Shown here piece by piece: positions 45,511 through 57,100 of a stretch of DNA of 64,000 bases. The position numbers and the translations under genes were made by a program. The notes under the pieces are model-generated. The model saw nothing but the letters and a program-made list of their open reading frames with translations, was not told where the DNA came from and made no database searches. Source of the DNA: Forficula auricularia (Eukaryota > Arthropoda > Insecta > Dermaptera > Forficulidae); NCBI GenBank assembly GCA_024734495.1, contig JALMQS010000128.1:18159079-18223078 (forward strand), read 5' to 3'. Each line of letters begins with the position of its first letter. Position 1 is the stretch's first letter.

Positions 45511-46469
45511 AGTAATCTTTTTAGGTTCATTCTAATATATTTTTTGGTTCTACTGCCAAGAGAACAGTCAGTATCTAGCCTCTATGTTTCTACAACTTGG
45601 ATGGCTATTGATTATTTGGACTTGAGATATAATGCCCCCGCTTTCGAATTATAATTAAAATAAATTCTATAATCTTAAGAAAACAATATATTATGTATAC
45701 TATTAATATTATTATACATCCTTCTAATCACTCAATTAAATTTAAGATAATATTGTCGATTATAGAGTCTCTAGTTATAGTGGAATTTTGGAAAACACCA
45801 TCTTTATAAAAATTCAAAAAACTTGTTTTTAATTCTGAATTTAAAATATTAGATTGGCAATGCTTTTGAATAATTTTTCATAATAAGTATTTCTCTTATT
45901 GATGGCATATTTAAAATATAGACATTACTTATGTTTTTATTTTAAATAGTGTAATTACATTCTTCTCTTGGAGGCATAATATTCTCTTAGAATATATTAT
46001 TTTTTTTCAAATAGCAATGTAGCATCTGCTAAACCATCTGTTTGAATGCGGGTTACGCCGGTTGGTCAAATAATTCCTCGACTAGAAGGCCATCAATTCA
46101 AAACTCAAACAAACTACCATTAATTATCATTTAATATTTATTCATCATCTTCATTTCATTCGAATCGATAATCAGAAATGAAAAAGAAAATGAATATTCT
46201 CAAAGGTCGCGAGTCTAGATACAACAAGAGGGGGTTATGTATTTCAACGTAATTATATTATTATTTATAGAATAGTCTGCAATTGATTATTTTATTTTCT
46301 GTCAAAATGCAAAAACTACAAGGACAGACACAGGTGAACGAATCTATCAAACTCAATACACCTCTAAGTCGCACAGAATCCGAACAATTTTAATTCAATT
46401 GAATTCATGAAGGAGCTCACCGAGAAGATGCAACACCTATAGGTCTTGATAGAGGAAGACAAGAGTGTG

Positions 46470-46700
46470 ATCAAACCCGGTAAAAGAGTTGCAGTCTCTA
46501 GAAGTCATATAAGTCTTAGCTAATGAAATATTTACCAATTTGACAGAGAAGGGGTATTTCGATTCTACAAATAACTGGTTACATGAGGAATTATTGGTTT
46601 TATTTCATCGGAGCACAGGCCGTGATAGCGAAAGCGTTTCTACGATGGGTCAGCCTGTCAAACGAATAACTAAGGGTAGAATCATCTATTAGTCTCAAAG
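46470..46700 (+). repeat. Unclassified dispersed repeat
   Basis: GAGTTGCAGTCTCTAGAAGTC and the following ~200 bp resemble 52915-53155 (GTTGCAGTATCTAGAGGTC, here in part) and 56690-56920. Copies are diverged with broken frames; no product recognised. Confidence 0.45.
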
Positions 46701-48450
46701 CTCGTATCTGAATCGCAAAAGTGGCAAGAAAATGCTGGTCATATTAGGGGCGGATTTAGGCCTTGTTAAGGATAAGAAGTTAAGGGGGCGTAAATAAATC
46801 GAGCTTCTTTGTAAGAGATATCACGACAGAGGAAATATGCTCACATGCAAGCCTAAGATGACCAATGGACGCTAATCTGCAGGAGCACAGTGTTTCTCGA
46901 TCGAGTGTTGCACATTTTTTGCTGGGTCACAGAATTAGTACCTGAAATATGAAGTCAATAAAAAAAAAATAATAATAATTTAAAATACTTTTCATTATTA
47001 CCTACACTTTATATAAAAACCAAATGGTTACATTCTATTATACAATATTGTAGATAGTTAAATTTTATGAGTTGAACAATTTTAAAGAGTAGGTATTAAA
47101 AAAAAGAAAAAACCTTTAAATATTTCCCTTTAACGATCTCAGTCATTACCCATATATGTATTATGAAATTATGTGATTGGTTATAATTAAAAATAAATCT
47201 TCTTTAATTACTTATATTTATTTAAATTTCAATAAAATTCATATATGTACTTAATTACTATCCAATGCTAAGTGGCAGATTTTCACATTTTCTCGAAGAT
47301 AAAAATTAAATTGAAATAAATAAATCACCAATTAATTACTAAAGTGATAACAATCACAAAAGCTATGGGGTTAACGTATTAACCCTTTATGACTGAGAAC
47401 TCTGTGGAATGCGCCCCAATTTAAGTCAAGATCGTTATTTAAAATAAATATTTTTATTATAAATAATTTATAATCTATGCTTTAATACTTTCCTCGTACT
47501 TCTACAATCAAGAAAATTCATATTTATATTAGGTGCATCGATTCCTTCCACCTAGAAGTGACAAAATACAATTAACTTTTTTTCACTTAGGAGATGGAAG
47601 CTCTCAAAGTGTCAGGGCCCCGGGAGGCAATTACAATACTTACACATTATATTGTTTAAATATAAATGTAGTAAAAGTAAAAAAGTATCTACTTTTCTAT
47701 ATATTTCATGTTTTTTCTTCATTCCTAAGAAGAGGATCGTTATGTTGGAACTGAAGTGACTGTCAATCTCAACTCCCTATCTCTTAATACAGATATGATC
47801 CCTGCAAAGTAAATTTATTTATTTATGTTTTCCTTCAGTGAAACAAAGAAATTTTCGGACCAAAACTCTATTATGAAATTATCAGACCATTAGATGTTAT
47901 TTTTTGCTCAACTTCCCAACGAAAATAATTTGCAATCCTATTGTAAATGTGTTTGCCTTTTGTGGTGGGTGTTTTCCTTACTTTAGGCTTATTTGATTGA
48001 GATTTGCCTGTTAGACACCTGCCTCTGGCTGCTAATAGGTTTCTGAACAGGTGAGATTTTTTCTGACCTTGGAGGACAAAGGCAAGACGACAGATGTGCT
48101 TGCTCTTGAGTTCTCCTAGATAATATTTATCATACTTATATAAGAACTCTTAGATACATGTATCCGTTTCAACATTATATAATTTAATTAATTAAATAAA
48201 TTACTATATTTTAGTAGTATAATATATTTCCGCTGTTTGCTCTGATTGGAAATATTATTTGAAAGTATTAATTAACACACAAATGCTTAGTTTTATTTTA
48301 TAGCTACAACTGTTCACAGGCGCTCCATATCTATTTATCCTGGTTGTTCTGAAGTCTAAAAGCCTAAAATCTAATCAGTTCTTATTCTTTTGGAAATGGA
48401 TATACCTTTTGGAAACAGAACAAACTTTCTTCTATCTTTCTTTATTAAGT

Positions 48451-49026
48451 TACTAGCTGCGACGCCCGCCTTCGGCGGCCCTGTTGCTAGCCAGGGGGCT
48501 AAAATTTGGTTGAGTTTGGTCCAAGAGCAAGAAAGATACGCAGCCTTTTGGGTTTTAGACAGCAAAATCAAAAATCCCCCATTTTTCCGTTCAAATTTCA
48601 AAAAAAATAAAAAAAAACGTTCCCGAGATTTAGCATTAATAAACCTATCTACCAAATTTGAATGCTAAAACTTAAAAACTCTAGGAGATAGAGCACTTTA
48701 AAAATTTCAAAAATTTACCCCAAAATGACTAAATCAGCCATTCCGGGACAAATAGAGCAAAATACTCAAATATAATTTATTGCTTCACTTTTCTAAACTA
48801 ATCCCATATCGATATCTTTTTTGGTTTAAGGGATCTTGAAAAACTCTGAAAACACATTTTGGGACTCTTTCCCCCCTTTAGGGTTCGAATTTCAAAAAAT
48901 CCCTTCTTAGCACACCCATAAATCGTTGAAAGAATAACTCTCCAAATTTCATCTTTCTAGGCCAAGCGGTTTAGGCTGTGCGTTGATAGATGAAACATCA
49001 CCTTCTCTTTTTATATATAAGAAGAT
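48451..49026. mobile_element. Non-autonomous element with CGCCTTCGGCGG hairpin start
   Basis: Begins TACTAGCTGCGACGCCCGCC then TTCGGCGG, and ends GGTTTAGGCTGTGCG ... TTTTTATATATAAG. Such ends resemble widespread insect non-autonomous retroelements, but the class is not proven. Shares the opening block with 5697-6830. No gene inside. Confidence 0.5.
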
Positions 49027-49029
49027 TAT

Positions 49030-49735
49030 TACATATGAATAATTATCCATACACACAAAGGGAGAGACGGCCTTATTATACTTGTATTTTATGCTATTTT
49101 TTCTATTAATATTTTTATTTCCTATTATTCAAAAAAATCTATAATCGTTTATCAAAATTTAGAGGTAATTGGAGGAGAAAAATTCAAAAATCGGTGCGCT
49201 GCTCTGTTTGATGATTTTATCAAGTGTTTTGTCAACAAATGGTTTCAGCTAGAAAGCTGAAATTTGGGGGCCAAATTTATATACAAGAGATCCTCATATA
49301 AAATTCGATTTTTTCTAATTTTTCTGTATTTTCCAACGAGAAATGCCAAAACATGAAATCTAATCAGTTTTTCATTTGACATGAGTATAATAATTATCCA
49401 TACCTATACACATAAAGGGACATACGACCTTATTATACGTGTATTTTATACTATTTATTTATTTAGTTTCTATGGCATTATTAAAATATATATATATATA
49501 TATATTTACAAATCGATTATTAAAAATTAGAGGAAGAAAAAATTTCAAAAATCCTTGCACTCTGTTTGGTGATTTGTCGATTGATTTGTAAACGATTGTC
49601 TTGAGCTAGAAAGCTGAAACTTTGATGCCAAATTTAAGTCCATCTACTATAAAATTTCAATTTTTTTAATTTTCCATATTTTTCAACCAGAAAGTTAGTA
49701 GGAGTAGGCTTGAAATCTAATCAGTTCTTTATTTG
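49030..49735. repeat. Two diverged ~350-bp tandem copies
   Basis: Both units contain CCTTATTATAC, GAAAAATTCAAAAATC or similar, AGCTAGAAAGCTGAAA and GAAATCTAATCAGTT in the same order, at ~49060 and ~49410. Non-coding. Confidence 0.7.
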
Positions 49736-49737
49736 GT

Positions 49738-49826
49738 AATACAATAATAATTTTATCGGAAATACAGTAATAATTTTATCGGAAATACAGTAATAATTTT
49801 ATCGGAAATACAGTAATAATTTTACC
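49738..49826. repeat. 23-bp minisatellite, ~3.7 copies
   Basis: Unit GGAAATACAGTAATAA plus TTTTATC, near-identical copies starting at 49758, 49781 and 49804, with a partial one before. Confidence 0.92.
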
Positions 49827-50034
49827 GGAGCAAACTTTCTATGACCTCCCGTTCTTGAGTTATTTTGCCTATCAGAATCTTCTTCTTTAAGTGCCATATC
49901 AGGTCTCCCTGACGTTTCTCCACATATACCTATGCTGAGTGTGTTTAGCTGTTTTACACAGATATTCGGGACCTACTTTTTAATGCAGGTTCCGAACGGT
50001 TAGCTTGGAGAGGTTGACTAGCCAATTATACTCT

Positions 50035-50258
50035 TGGTAGTTTGCCAATGCTTTCCAAGAGGAGGCTACTGCAAATATTTGCCGAGACTCAGTGTCGAAC
50101 CAGCATACTTCGTGACAGCGGTCCGACACTCTAACCACTGACTCACTGGTAGTTTGCCAATGCTTTCCAAGAGGAGGCTACTGCAAATATTTGCCAAGAC
50201 TCAGTGTCGAACCAGCATACTTCGTGACAGCGGTCCGACACTCTAACCACTGACCCAC
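50035..50258 (-). repeat. 112-bp tandem duplication of a tRNA-derived sequence
   Basis: 50035-50146 and 50147-50258 differ at only about two positions. The minus strand has GTCAGTGGTTAGAGTG (A-box) and CTGGTTCGACACTGAG (B-box) at SINE-like spacing. The near identity points to a recent duplication. Confidence 0.8.
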
Positions 50259-50559
50259 AGTCGCCTATCAGAATCTAGCATATAAAAATAATCCATACTT
50301 GAAAATGATCTTTCTCCACTTTCAAGACATTACTAAACCCGAATAAACTATAAAAATAAATTGAAAATTCAATACTCAGACCGCTCGGCAAGCTGCGCTC
50401 TCGGAGTGTATCTAGTAGACAAGTTTTCTTATCTGATTAAATGGAATCTACAACAGTAACCATACCTCAAGAAAAACTATAAATATCATCTTCTTTGTTC
50501 ATTGATAAACTCCATTAACTGTTGATAATAATGGTAGGGAGGGTTTGAATAGTAGAAGG

Positions 50560-50760
50560 TGGGGGGGGGGTGGATTTTGGAATGGATAGGAAGGGATGAA
50601 GAGGGTGCATGCAGCTCTGCAACCGCCAGCCACGCCTCGCGCACCCCTCGCCAGGCGGCCCGGGCTTTGTTGCCTTGGCAACCGATCCGACGCTTCTGTG
50701 ACGTCACGACGCCATTGATTGGACCTCCTTCATTGTCGCGTGCGATTCCATAGACAGTAT
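50560..50760 (+). promoter_or_regulatory. CpG-rich island with X-box, CRE and CCAAT
   Basis: In ~200 GC-rich bp lie the perfect RFX X-box palindrome GTTGCCTTGGCAAC (50669-50682), a perfect CRE TGACGTCA (50699-50706) and an inverted CCAAT box GATTGG (50717-50722), all within 54 bp. RFX, CREB/ATF and NF-Y are the known binders of these sites. The order is that of the X1-X2-Y module. It may be an internal promoter or enhancer in the nemo intron, or the promoter of a separate gene; no clear downstream gene is visible. Confidence 0.6.
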
Positions 50761-50807
50761 ATGGTCATTTGATAGCCAAGTGCATTATATCGTTTCAAAG
50801 ACACAAA

Positions 50808-50957
50808 ATGAAGGATGTCCATTATAATCGATTATTAATACCACGAAAGGAGATCATTATATCACAAGGGATGTCGCCGAAACGCCGGCGTAGGTTTTCA
50901 TTGAATTCTCTGCTGGTTTTCCCCGACCATTTAGTTCTAGGAGATAGATCAATTTAA
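50808..50957 (+). other. Short open frame after the CpG island, doubtful
   Basis: An ATG frame of 49 codons (begins MKDVHYNRLLIPRK, basic patch PKRRRR) starts ~50 bp downstream of the island. No family recognised and no obvious splice donor. Listed only because of its position after a promoter-like cluster. Confidence 0.15.
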
Positions 50958-52503
50958 TTGTCATTGGAAAATCCAAATTTCGATATGTTTTTCTTTAATT
51001 CATCATGATAGTATATGTCATTGTTTAACTGTCATTGCTCAACTTGACATACATTGATAAATTCCACTCTCCTAACATCATTTAAATATTACGTATTATA
51101 TAAATACTACATCAGCACTATTTTTATCATGTAAAATTTCAAAAATTTTAAATTTCATTTTTTTTTTTTTTAATTTTACTTTTGTTGTAACCTATTAGGG
51201 TTTCGTTTAAAAAGTCAAACGAGACTCTCGATTAGTGTCACTGCAATGTCTCCCTGTCTGTATCGTCGTATGTCAGAGCATCGTAACTCAGAAACTAAAT
51301 AAGATACAAATAGAAGTTTAATGTTTAATGTTTTTCTACGAATTTGGAAGATACAAGTTAGGACCCTTTGTATTCGTGTCCAACTCGCATTTGGCAGGCT
51401 TATTTACTAATATAATATACCATACACTAAATGGATAAGCCCAGTGTTAAAACATATTTAATCATTAGTAAGAACTAGCTTTTTATTGAAAAAAATCCAA
51501 AGTATTTGTCACTATAAAAATAAAGTATTTATCAATTTGAAAATTAAACAGAGGACCCCACTGATCTTCTTTTGAAATGTAATTATTTAGGTTAATGAAA
51601 ATTTACTTATTTTCCATACTTATATGAACCCAAAGAGCTTAACGAAGTCACAAATGTGATTAAATTAAAATTAAGTTTTTATTTTGTTTGTTCAAAATAG
51701 TAGCCTTTAAATCCCAAAGATTCGAACAGCTGATTTTGATGAAGATTCATTTTTAAGCCTAAAATAAAAATAAATATGGGACTCCGCAATAAAATTTTTA
51801 TACTAGATAGGAGTCGTGAATTAGGTTCAAGTTTTATTTGTTAATTAGTTTTTTTTACTGGTCCTTGTTTAGAAATGTCTGAATCATTTTTTCATGCCTG
51901 ACTATATTTATCTGAATTTTGATAATAAAAAATTGGAGACCTCGCAGAAAGTTCGTCCTGATGCTTAAATATTTGTATTTACAATAGGAAAAACTGATTA
52001 GATTATGGAGTTTCTAACTTCTAAAAATACTCTTCAAGGGTTGTAGTTAATACATTGACATTTATCACATAAGTTTTTATTAAATAACTTCTGCACCAGC
52101 AACATCTTTATATAACCACAACAATTAAATCGTCAAATTTTCAGATTTTATTTTGAGCATAATTTGAAGTTTTCACTATTTTCTTCAAGACTTATATTTG
52201 TCTTGGCAGTGAGCTATGCAATTGCCTCACAAAGTACCTTTTATATAGCACAAATTCGTAAATTCTAGAGATTATGTTTATCAATTCAGTTTTTTTTTAA
52301 TTTTACTATAGCGGATTTAAGATCCTAATAAATATTTTCATCACCAAATCAATAATAATAATAATAAAATCATTTAAATATCTAAGAAATACTATATAGG
52401 TCACTAAATTCCAATTTCAACACAATCATGACATGTGTCATTTTCTTTTTATCTGCACTTGGAGCCAAATTAACTGCTAATGTCTACAATTATTGATAAA
52501 ATG
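50958..52503. other. No feature seen
   Basis: AT-rich DNA without recognised features. Confidence 0.4.
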
Positions 52504-52667
52504 CTTGTAGAGTTTCACATTAAGATATAAAAATAAAACGAATTTATTTTGGAGAATCTTTAATCTCTTGCATTTTATGTTGATAAATCGAGGAGTAAAA
52601 AGAGATTAAAGATTCTCCAAAAATAAATTCGTTTTATTTTTTATATCTTAATGTGAAACCTACCAAG
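52504..52667. repeat. Foldback repeat, ~65-bp arms
   Basis: AGAATCTTTAATCTC with inverse GAGATTAAAGATTCT near the centre and TTTCACATTAAGATATAA with inverse outside. No hammerhead core was found in it. Confidence 0.8.
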
Positions 52668-52799
52668 TATTTTTATCCAATAATTTTAAAAAATGTTTCA
52701 CCAAGTACCAACACCAAATTCCTTAAAAGCTAATGTCTACGATTACAATCTTATTATATAAACTTTTTTTTTTTAATCATATTGAAGCAACCCCTAAAA

Positions 52800-53200
52800 G
52801 CCTCCATCGTGAAAAGAAGAAGATGATAAAGATATTTTATGGGCTGGGTAGGAGCTGAAAGTATATGTGGATGCGTATCTTAAATAATTGAAGGTTATAG
52901 GTGGCTGGAATGACAGTAGGTAGTAATAGAGTTGCAGTATCTAGAGGTCATAGGGATAAACGAAATTGCGAAAGCGTTGGTTCGATTCTTATCCAATTCG
53001 ACAACGAAGGGCTGTTGGACGTTCGTAAACCGAGCGTGTTTCTTACAAATGGGATTTTAGGTAGGATTACTGATTTTAACTCGTCTGAACAAATTCCATG
53101 GCAGTATTTTCAGGGAAAGGGCAGAACCGATTCTAAGATGAGCCAGGGAAGTGACTTTTAGATTTGGTCGAGTCTCCCACTAGTTTAATTGCTCTCTTCT
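52800..53200 (+). repeat. Unclassified dispersed repeat, best copy
   Basis: Contains GTGAAAAGAAGAAGATG, AGGAGCTGAAAGTATATG and an 86-codon open frame (52901-53161) with no recognised domain. Diverged copies at 18490, 46470 and 56690 (the 57030-57100 part inverted) have broken frames. It could be an eroded retroelement. Confidence 0.45.
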
Positions 53201-53269
53201 GAATTGCATCGGGTGTGGCAATAGAATCATTGGAGGATCCTCTCCGCAGATAAGAGCCATTTTCTAGAC

Positions 53270-53609
53270 CAGTATTTTTCAACCTTTTTCATTACGCGAT
53301 CCCCTTAGTATGAAAAAAAATTTCTCGACCCCCTACCCCCCGCTGTTTGTAACCTGTATTTTATTATGTTACAAACATCAAATCCGTACAACATTTTAAT
53401 TTATTTTTATAATTAGGTATTCCCTAAATACACAATTAAGTACCTATAACAGACATATTTTTACATCGATTACATTGCCAAACGCCTCCATGGAAATGTC
53501 CTTTGATTAACATTTTCTTAATAAAAATATATTTTTAAACTTTGTTTTTTTTCTTTTTAACTGAGGCTTCGCCCCGAGGCAGTCGCGACCCACACGTTGA
53601 AAAACACTG
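53270..53609. mobile_element. hAT MITE with exact 8-bp target duplication
   Basis: Left end CAGTATTTTTCAACCTTT and right end inverse CAGTGTTTTTCAACGTG; TTCTAGAC flanks both (53262-53269, 53610-53617). 340 bp, non-coding. Confidence 0.92.
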
Positions 53610-53829
53610 TTCTAGACTCAGGCAAATTTGAGCCTTATATAATTTAATTGGACCAGAAGAGAAAACCAAAGCTTATATTTTTTATCTTAATTTCTCCCTT
53701 ATTTTATTTATTTATTTTTTTATTAATTTTTAATTCACTCTCATGATCATTCAAATTGTTTCTTATTATGTAGAATAGCTAAGATATTTTCAAATTGAAA
53801 TAGAAACCGCTAATGAAACAGCAATAGCA

Positions 53830-54010
53830 GAAAGGGAGAGGGAGCGGATGGCATCTTTGTGGTGGGGAGAGCACGTGGCGAGGCCAATCGACCCGCTCTC
53901 TCCTCCCCACCACTCCACCCCTCCCCCCTTCTCCTCTACTAACCTTCTGCCACCCTTGGCTTTGAAACCTGTCAGATGCGCCAAGACATCACCTCAACTT
54001 GACTTCCTAA
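53830..54010. promoter_or_regulatory. GC-rich block with E-box and CCAAT
   Basis: CACGTG (53872-53877) and CCAATC (53884-53889) lie 6 bp apart in a GC-richer, purine/pyrimidine-skewed block. The same pair of sites occurs in the nemo promoter region (13166 and 13185). A regulatory role is inferred and weak; short open frames here look incidental. Confidence 0.3.
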
Positions 54011-54293
54011 TTTCATCTGGGTGGATACCCTTATATTAACCACAACAAATATTATCACAGAGAATAAATAATTTCCAATTTCAATTAGGAATAGCCAAAA
54101 TTATTATTTTATTTATTTATTATTTTTTTTTTTTTGACTCCGTTCTAAACTAAGTCTTGACCCTTTTTTCGATTCAATGACTGTCTGTCTGTTCGTCTGA
54201 TAGAGCATTGTAGTTTGTAAACTAAATATGATACAAACTAAGTTATATGTTAAATTGAAAGTTTTTTTTACCCAGGGTAACATAATTTTTATA

Positions 54294-54440
54294 TATTGAA
54301 GGAGACAATAAAAGAGTGTGTCTTCTGCTGGAATTATAAATTTTATTTATTTATAACGATGACTATAGTTTCGTTATAAATAATATATCAATTTATAATT
54401 CTCAGCAGAAGACACACTCTTTTATTGTCTCCTTCAATAA
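54294..54440. repeat. Foldback repeat with GAAACTATAGTC in the centre
   Basis: GAAGGAGACAATAAAAGAG with its inverse forms the arm ends; AGTGTGTCTTCTGCTG is also mirrored. On the minus strand the centre holds GAAACTATAGTC (54361-54372), the 3' half of the hammerhead seen at 8949-8960; the 5' core is lost. Confidence 0.75.
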
Positions 54441-55013
54441 GTTATATGTATTCATTTTCACCGAAATTAAAATTGTATTAAAATTTTAATCTAATGGCCG
54501 AATTTTTTGAGGCAGAAAAAAATAAAAAATATTTTTTTTATCCTTGAAAAGATCTCTTTAAGAATAATTATTAGGCTATTTTTTAAATTTAATTTTAAAA
54601 TTACTGTTATAAGAGAGTCCCAAAGTGGGGCCACTTTTAAGCGATTTTTCTACGTGTGGGATTTTAGAAATAGCTTAGGGCTAAAATTATTTTAAAATTT
54701 TCACGAATTCATTATTTTCTTCTTATCAACGACAAACAAAAACGACTTTTATATACTAGTATTTTGGAAGATATAATATAAAAGATGTAAGGAGATCATC
54801 CTCGACATGCGATCCCATTCGTATTTGGCCCACATTTTTCGTCTTTCTTATTTAAATTTTAGATTTTAATTCATTCAATTAATAAATTTTAATATCAACT
54901 TATGTACTTGCGATAGTAATAATTAGATATTTTTATATGTAATTGTCATAGTAATAATTAGATATGATTATTTTTAAAATTCAAAAACCACTATTTCAGT
55001 CTAGTATAACTAA

Positions 55014-55201
55014 GGGCCGGTTGTATGTCGCAAAGTAAATGCTTTTACCACTAACCAAGGGTAGATGGTAAATGGAGGGGCTAGGATGGCCAATCAGATG
55101 ACAGGAACTTTCAGTGCCTGTCATCTGATTGGCCACCCCAGCCCCTCCATTTACCATCTACCCTTGGTTAGTAGTAAAAAAGCATGACATACAACCGGCC
55201 C
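55014..55201. mobile_element. Harbinger-like MITE, TAA target duplication
   Basis: GGGCCGGTTGTATGTCG with inverse at the right, TAA on both flanks (55011-55013, 55202-55204). Long arms mirror CCATCTACCCTTGGTTAG and GCCAATCAGATGACAGG. Confidence 0.85.
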
Positions 55202-55204
55202 TAA

Positions 55205-56689
55205 AAGTCTCAGCTATGAGAAAATAGATAGTTGAACTATGAATAAAATTAGATCCCTAAAGTTTAACTGAATTAAAAATATATATATATATATATATAT
55301 ATTAATTTCAGCCATACAATTGCAAAATAATTTACAATTTGAATAAATTTTAAAAGAGATACTTCGTAGGCGAATCTGACTAAAAACCATTCTAGTGAAG
55401 GTTCGATCCTACTTTTTGGCTATTCGCATAACCCTCAATTAATTAATAGCCATTCGAATTCTCCGCGATTGCGTCACTTCTGTCCCAGTGCCCGTTTCAA
55501 CCATATCTATTGTTTTACTAGATATTCAAGGATCGCAGTAAATATTGTTTTCATAAAATACCCATAATTCCAACCTATAATTTTTTCTAGCGCATTTTTA
55601 AAAATTTAATAAGCATAGCTATTTAATGAAAATTAAAAATTTGATTACCATGATGATATTTAGAAATTTATATTACTGTTTTAAAATAAGTAAAGTCAAG
55701 AAAACTCCGAAAGCAATGGTATTCCTTTTTAAAATTTTGCACTTTTTATCAATAATTTTGAAACTTAATTTCATCTTAATATATGTATCAATCAATTCTT
55801 TTTTTTTTATTTGTATATTTCTCTTCATTTAATTAAAAATCCAAATTATTAAGATAAGTTTTTTAGTTTAATTGGATTGTATGCTGTAATTTTAATCCAA
55901 TAAGACATTAGACCATGAATTTTATCCATCATCTCATATAAAAATCCATTAAATTAAATTAAACGGTTCAACTATAAAGATATAGAAAAAACTAAATAAA
56001 AATTTTATGCTTCTTTTTCTTGAATTTCTTAAACTAAAGACAAAGTTTAAAACTCTTAAAAAATTTGCTTAGTCAGAATTTGGATCAAGGGAGAAAATAT
56101 GTGGAAATGATGATGAGTAATCCTTCTGAATTGACTGGAATGCTTGTGGTTCTTTACTAAAGATCCATTCAATAGATACCTTCGTTTGACCTGTTCTCAG
56201 AGTTTTGCTGGTCATGATGGCTAGTTGGCCCAATGTCATTTTGGTCCCGAAACGAACAGCAGCCGATATTTTTAAACCTCATTCCCAGGAGACATCTCCC
56301 ATGTAAATATAATATTTATAATACTTTATTATTGCAGCTTTATACGATATGCTTTCGATTCTAATCAGCTTTCTAATTTCTTTATAGAATACCTAATATA
56401 TTTGCAACATTTTCAGATCGAAGTTTCAATTAAATTTTATCATTTCAAATTAAACATTTTTTTTTCTAAAGAAATGAATATTTTAATTTATAATGAATTG
56501 ATCAAAGTATGTGTCTTTTTGCTTAATGTAAATTAGAATACACACATATGTAGATTTTTTATCAAGTTTCGAAGTCAGGCTTTCATTTTCACTCCTGTAC
56601 AAATATTTCACACGAATATTTAATAAAGATTTTATTATTTTTTTATGAAAATAATGCAAGAAGCTCTATCAAAAGTACTATCAAACTTA
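55205..56689. other. No feature seen
   Basis: AT-rich, with a (TA)n run at 55280-55301. A B-box-like GGTTCGATCC near 55410 stands alone. Confidence 0.4.
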
Positions 56690-57100
56690 TAAAGTCAGAA
56701 ACGATAGAAGCGGGAATGGAGATCATATTTCTAAAAGTCATAAGGATAAACGAGGTGGCTAATGCGTTTAATTTGATCGCGAAGGGCTATCAAGTGTTTC
56801 ACAATTATAAAAGTCAGAATTTTTGGAGGGGAGGTATCAACTTTATTTCGAGAAAACAAACGCTATGGTAAATTTTCAATAAAGAAACGGGCGGAGACGG
56901 TTCTACTATAGGCCAGAAAATCGAAAAAGTTATATATGACTGAATTCATTATTGCAGTCTAGCAATAGTTAGATATTGAATTGATTTCATGGACTTCTTT
57001 GAAAATCATTCAGTCTTTCAAAACCCACATCCACAAATACCTTCAACTCCTATCCACTACTTGAAATTTCTTCTTTTCACGATGCAAGGCTCCACCCCCG
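56690..57100. repeat. Unclassified dispersed repeat, diverged copy
   Basis: GGAGATCATATTTCTAAAAG and GGCGGAGACGG align with 52905-53150; 57030-57100 carries the opening block inverted (ACCTTCAACTCCTATCC). Confidence 0.4.

Larger units (their letters stand above)
44857..48450. other. No gene seen; several repeat fragments
   Basis: Holds a tRNA-like fragment (45418-45510) and a tRNA-like stretch at ~46040-46110. A copy of an unclassified dispersed repeat is at 46470-46700, and a donor-like CAG|GTGAGA at 48051 has no clear exon. 47595-47660 resembles 16795-16850. Confidence 0.4.

Noticed and set aside
49840..50300. Possible CRISPR-like spaced repeats
   Set aside because: They are a minisatellite and a two-copy tandem duplication without regular spacers, in a eukaryotic genome.
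52901..53161. 86-codon frame as a host gene
   Set aside because: It lies in a dispersed repeat whose other copies have broken frames, and no domain is recognised.
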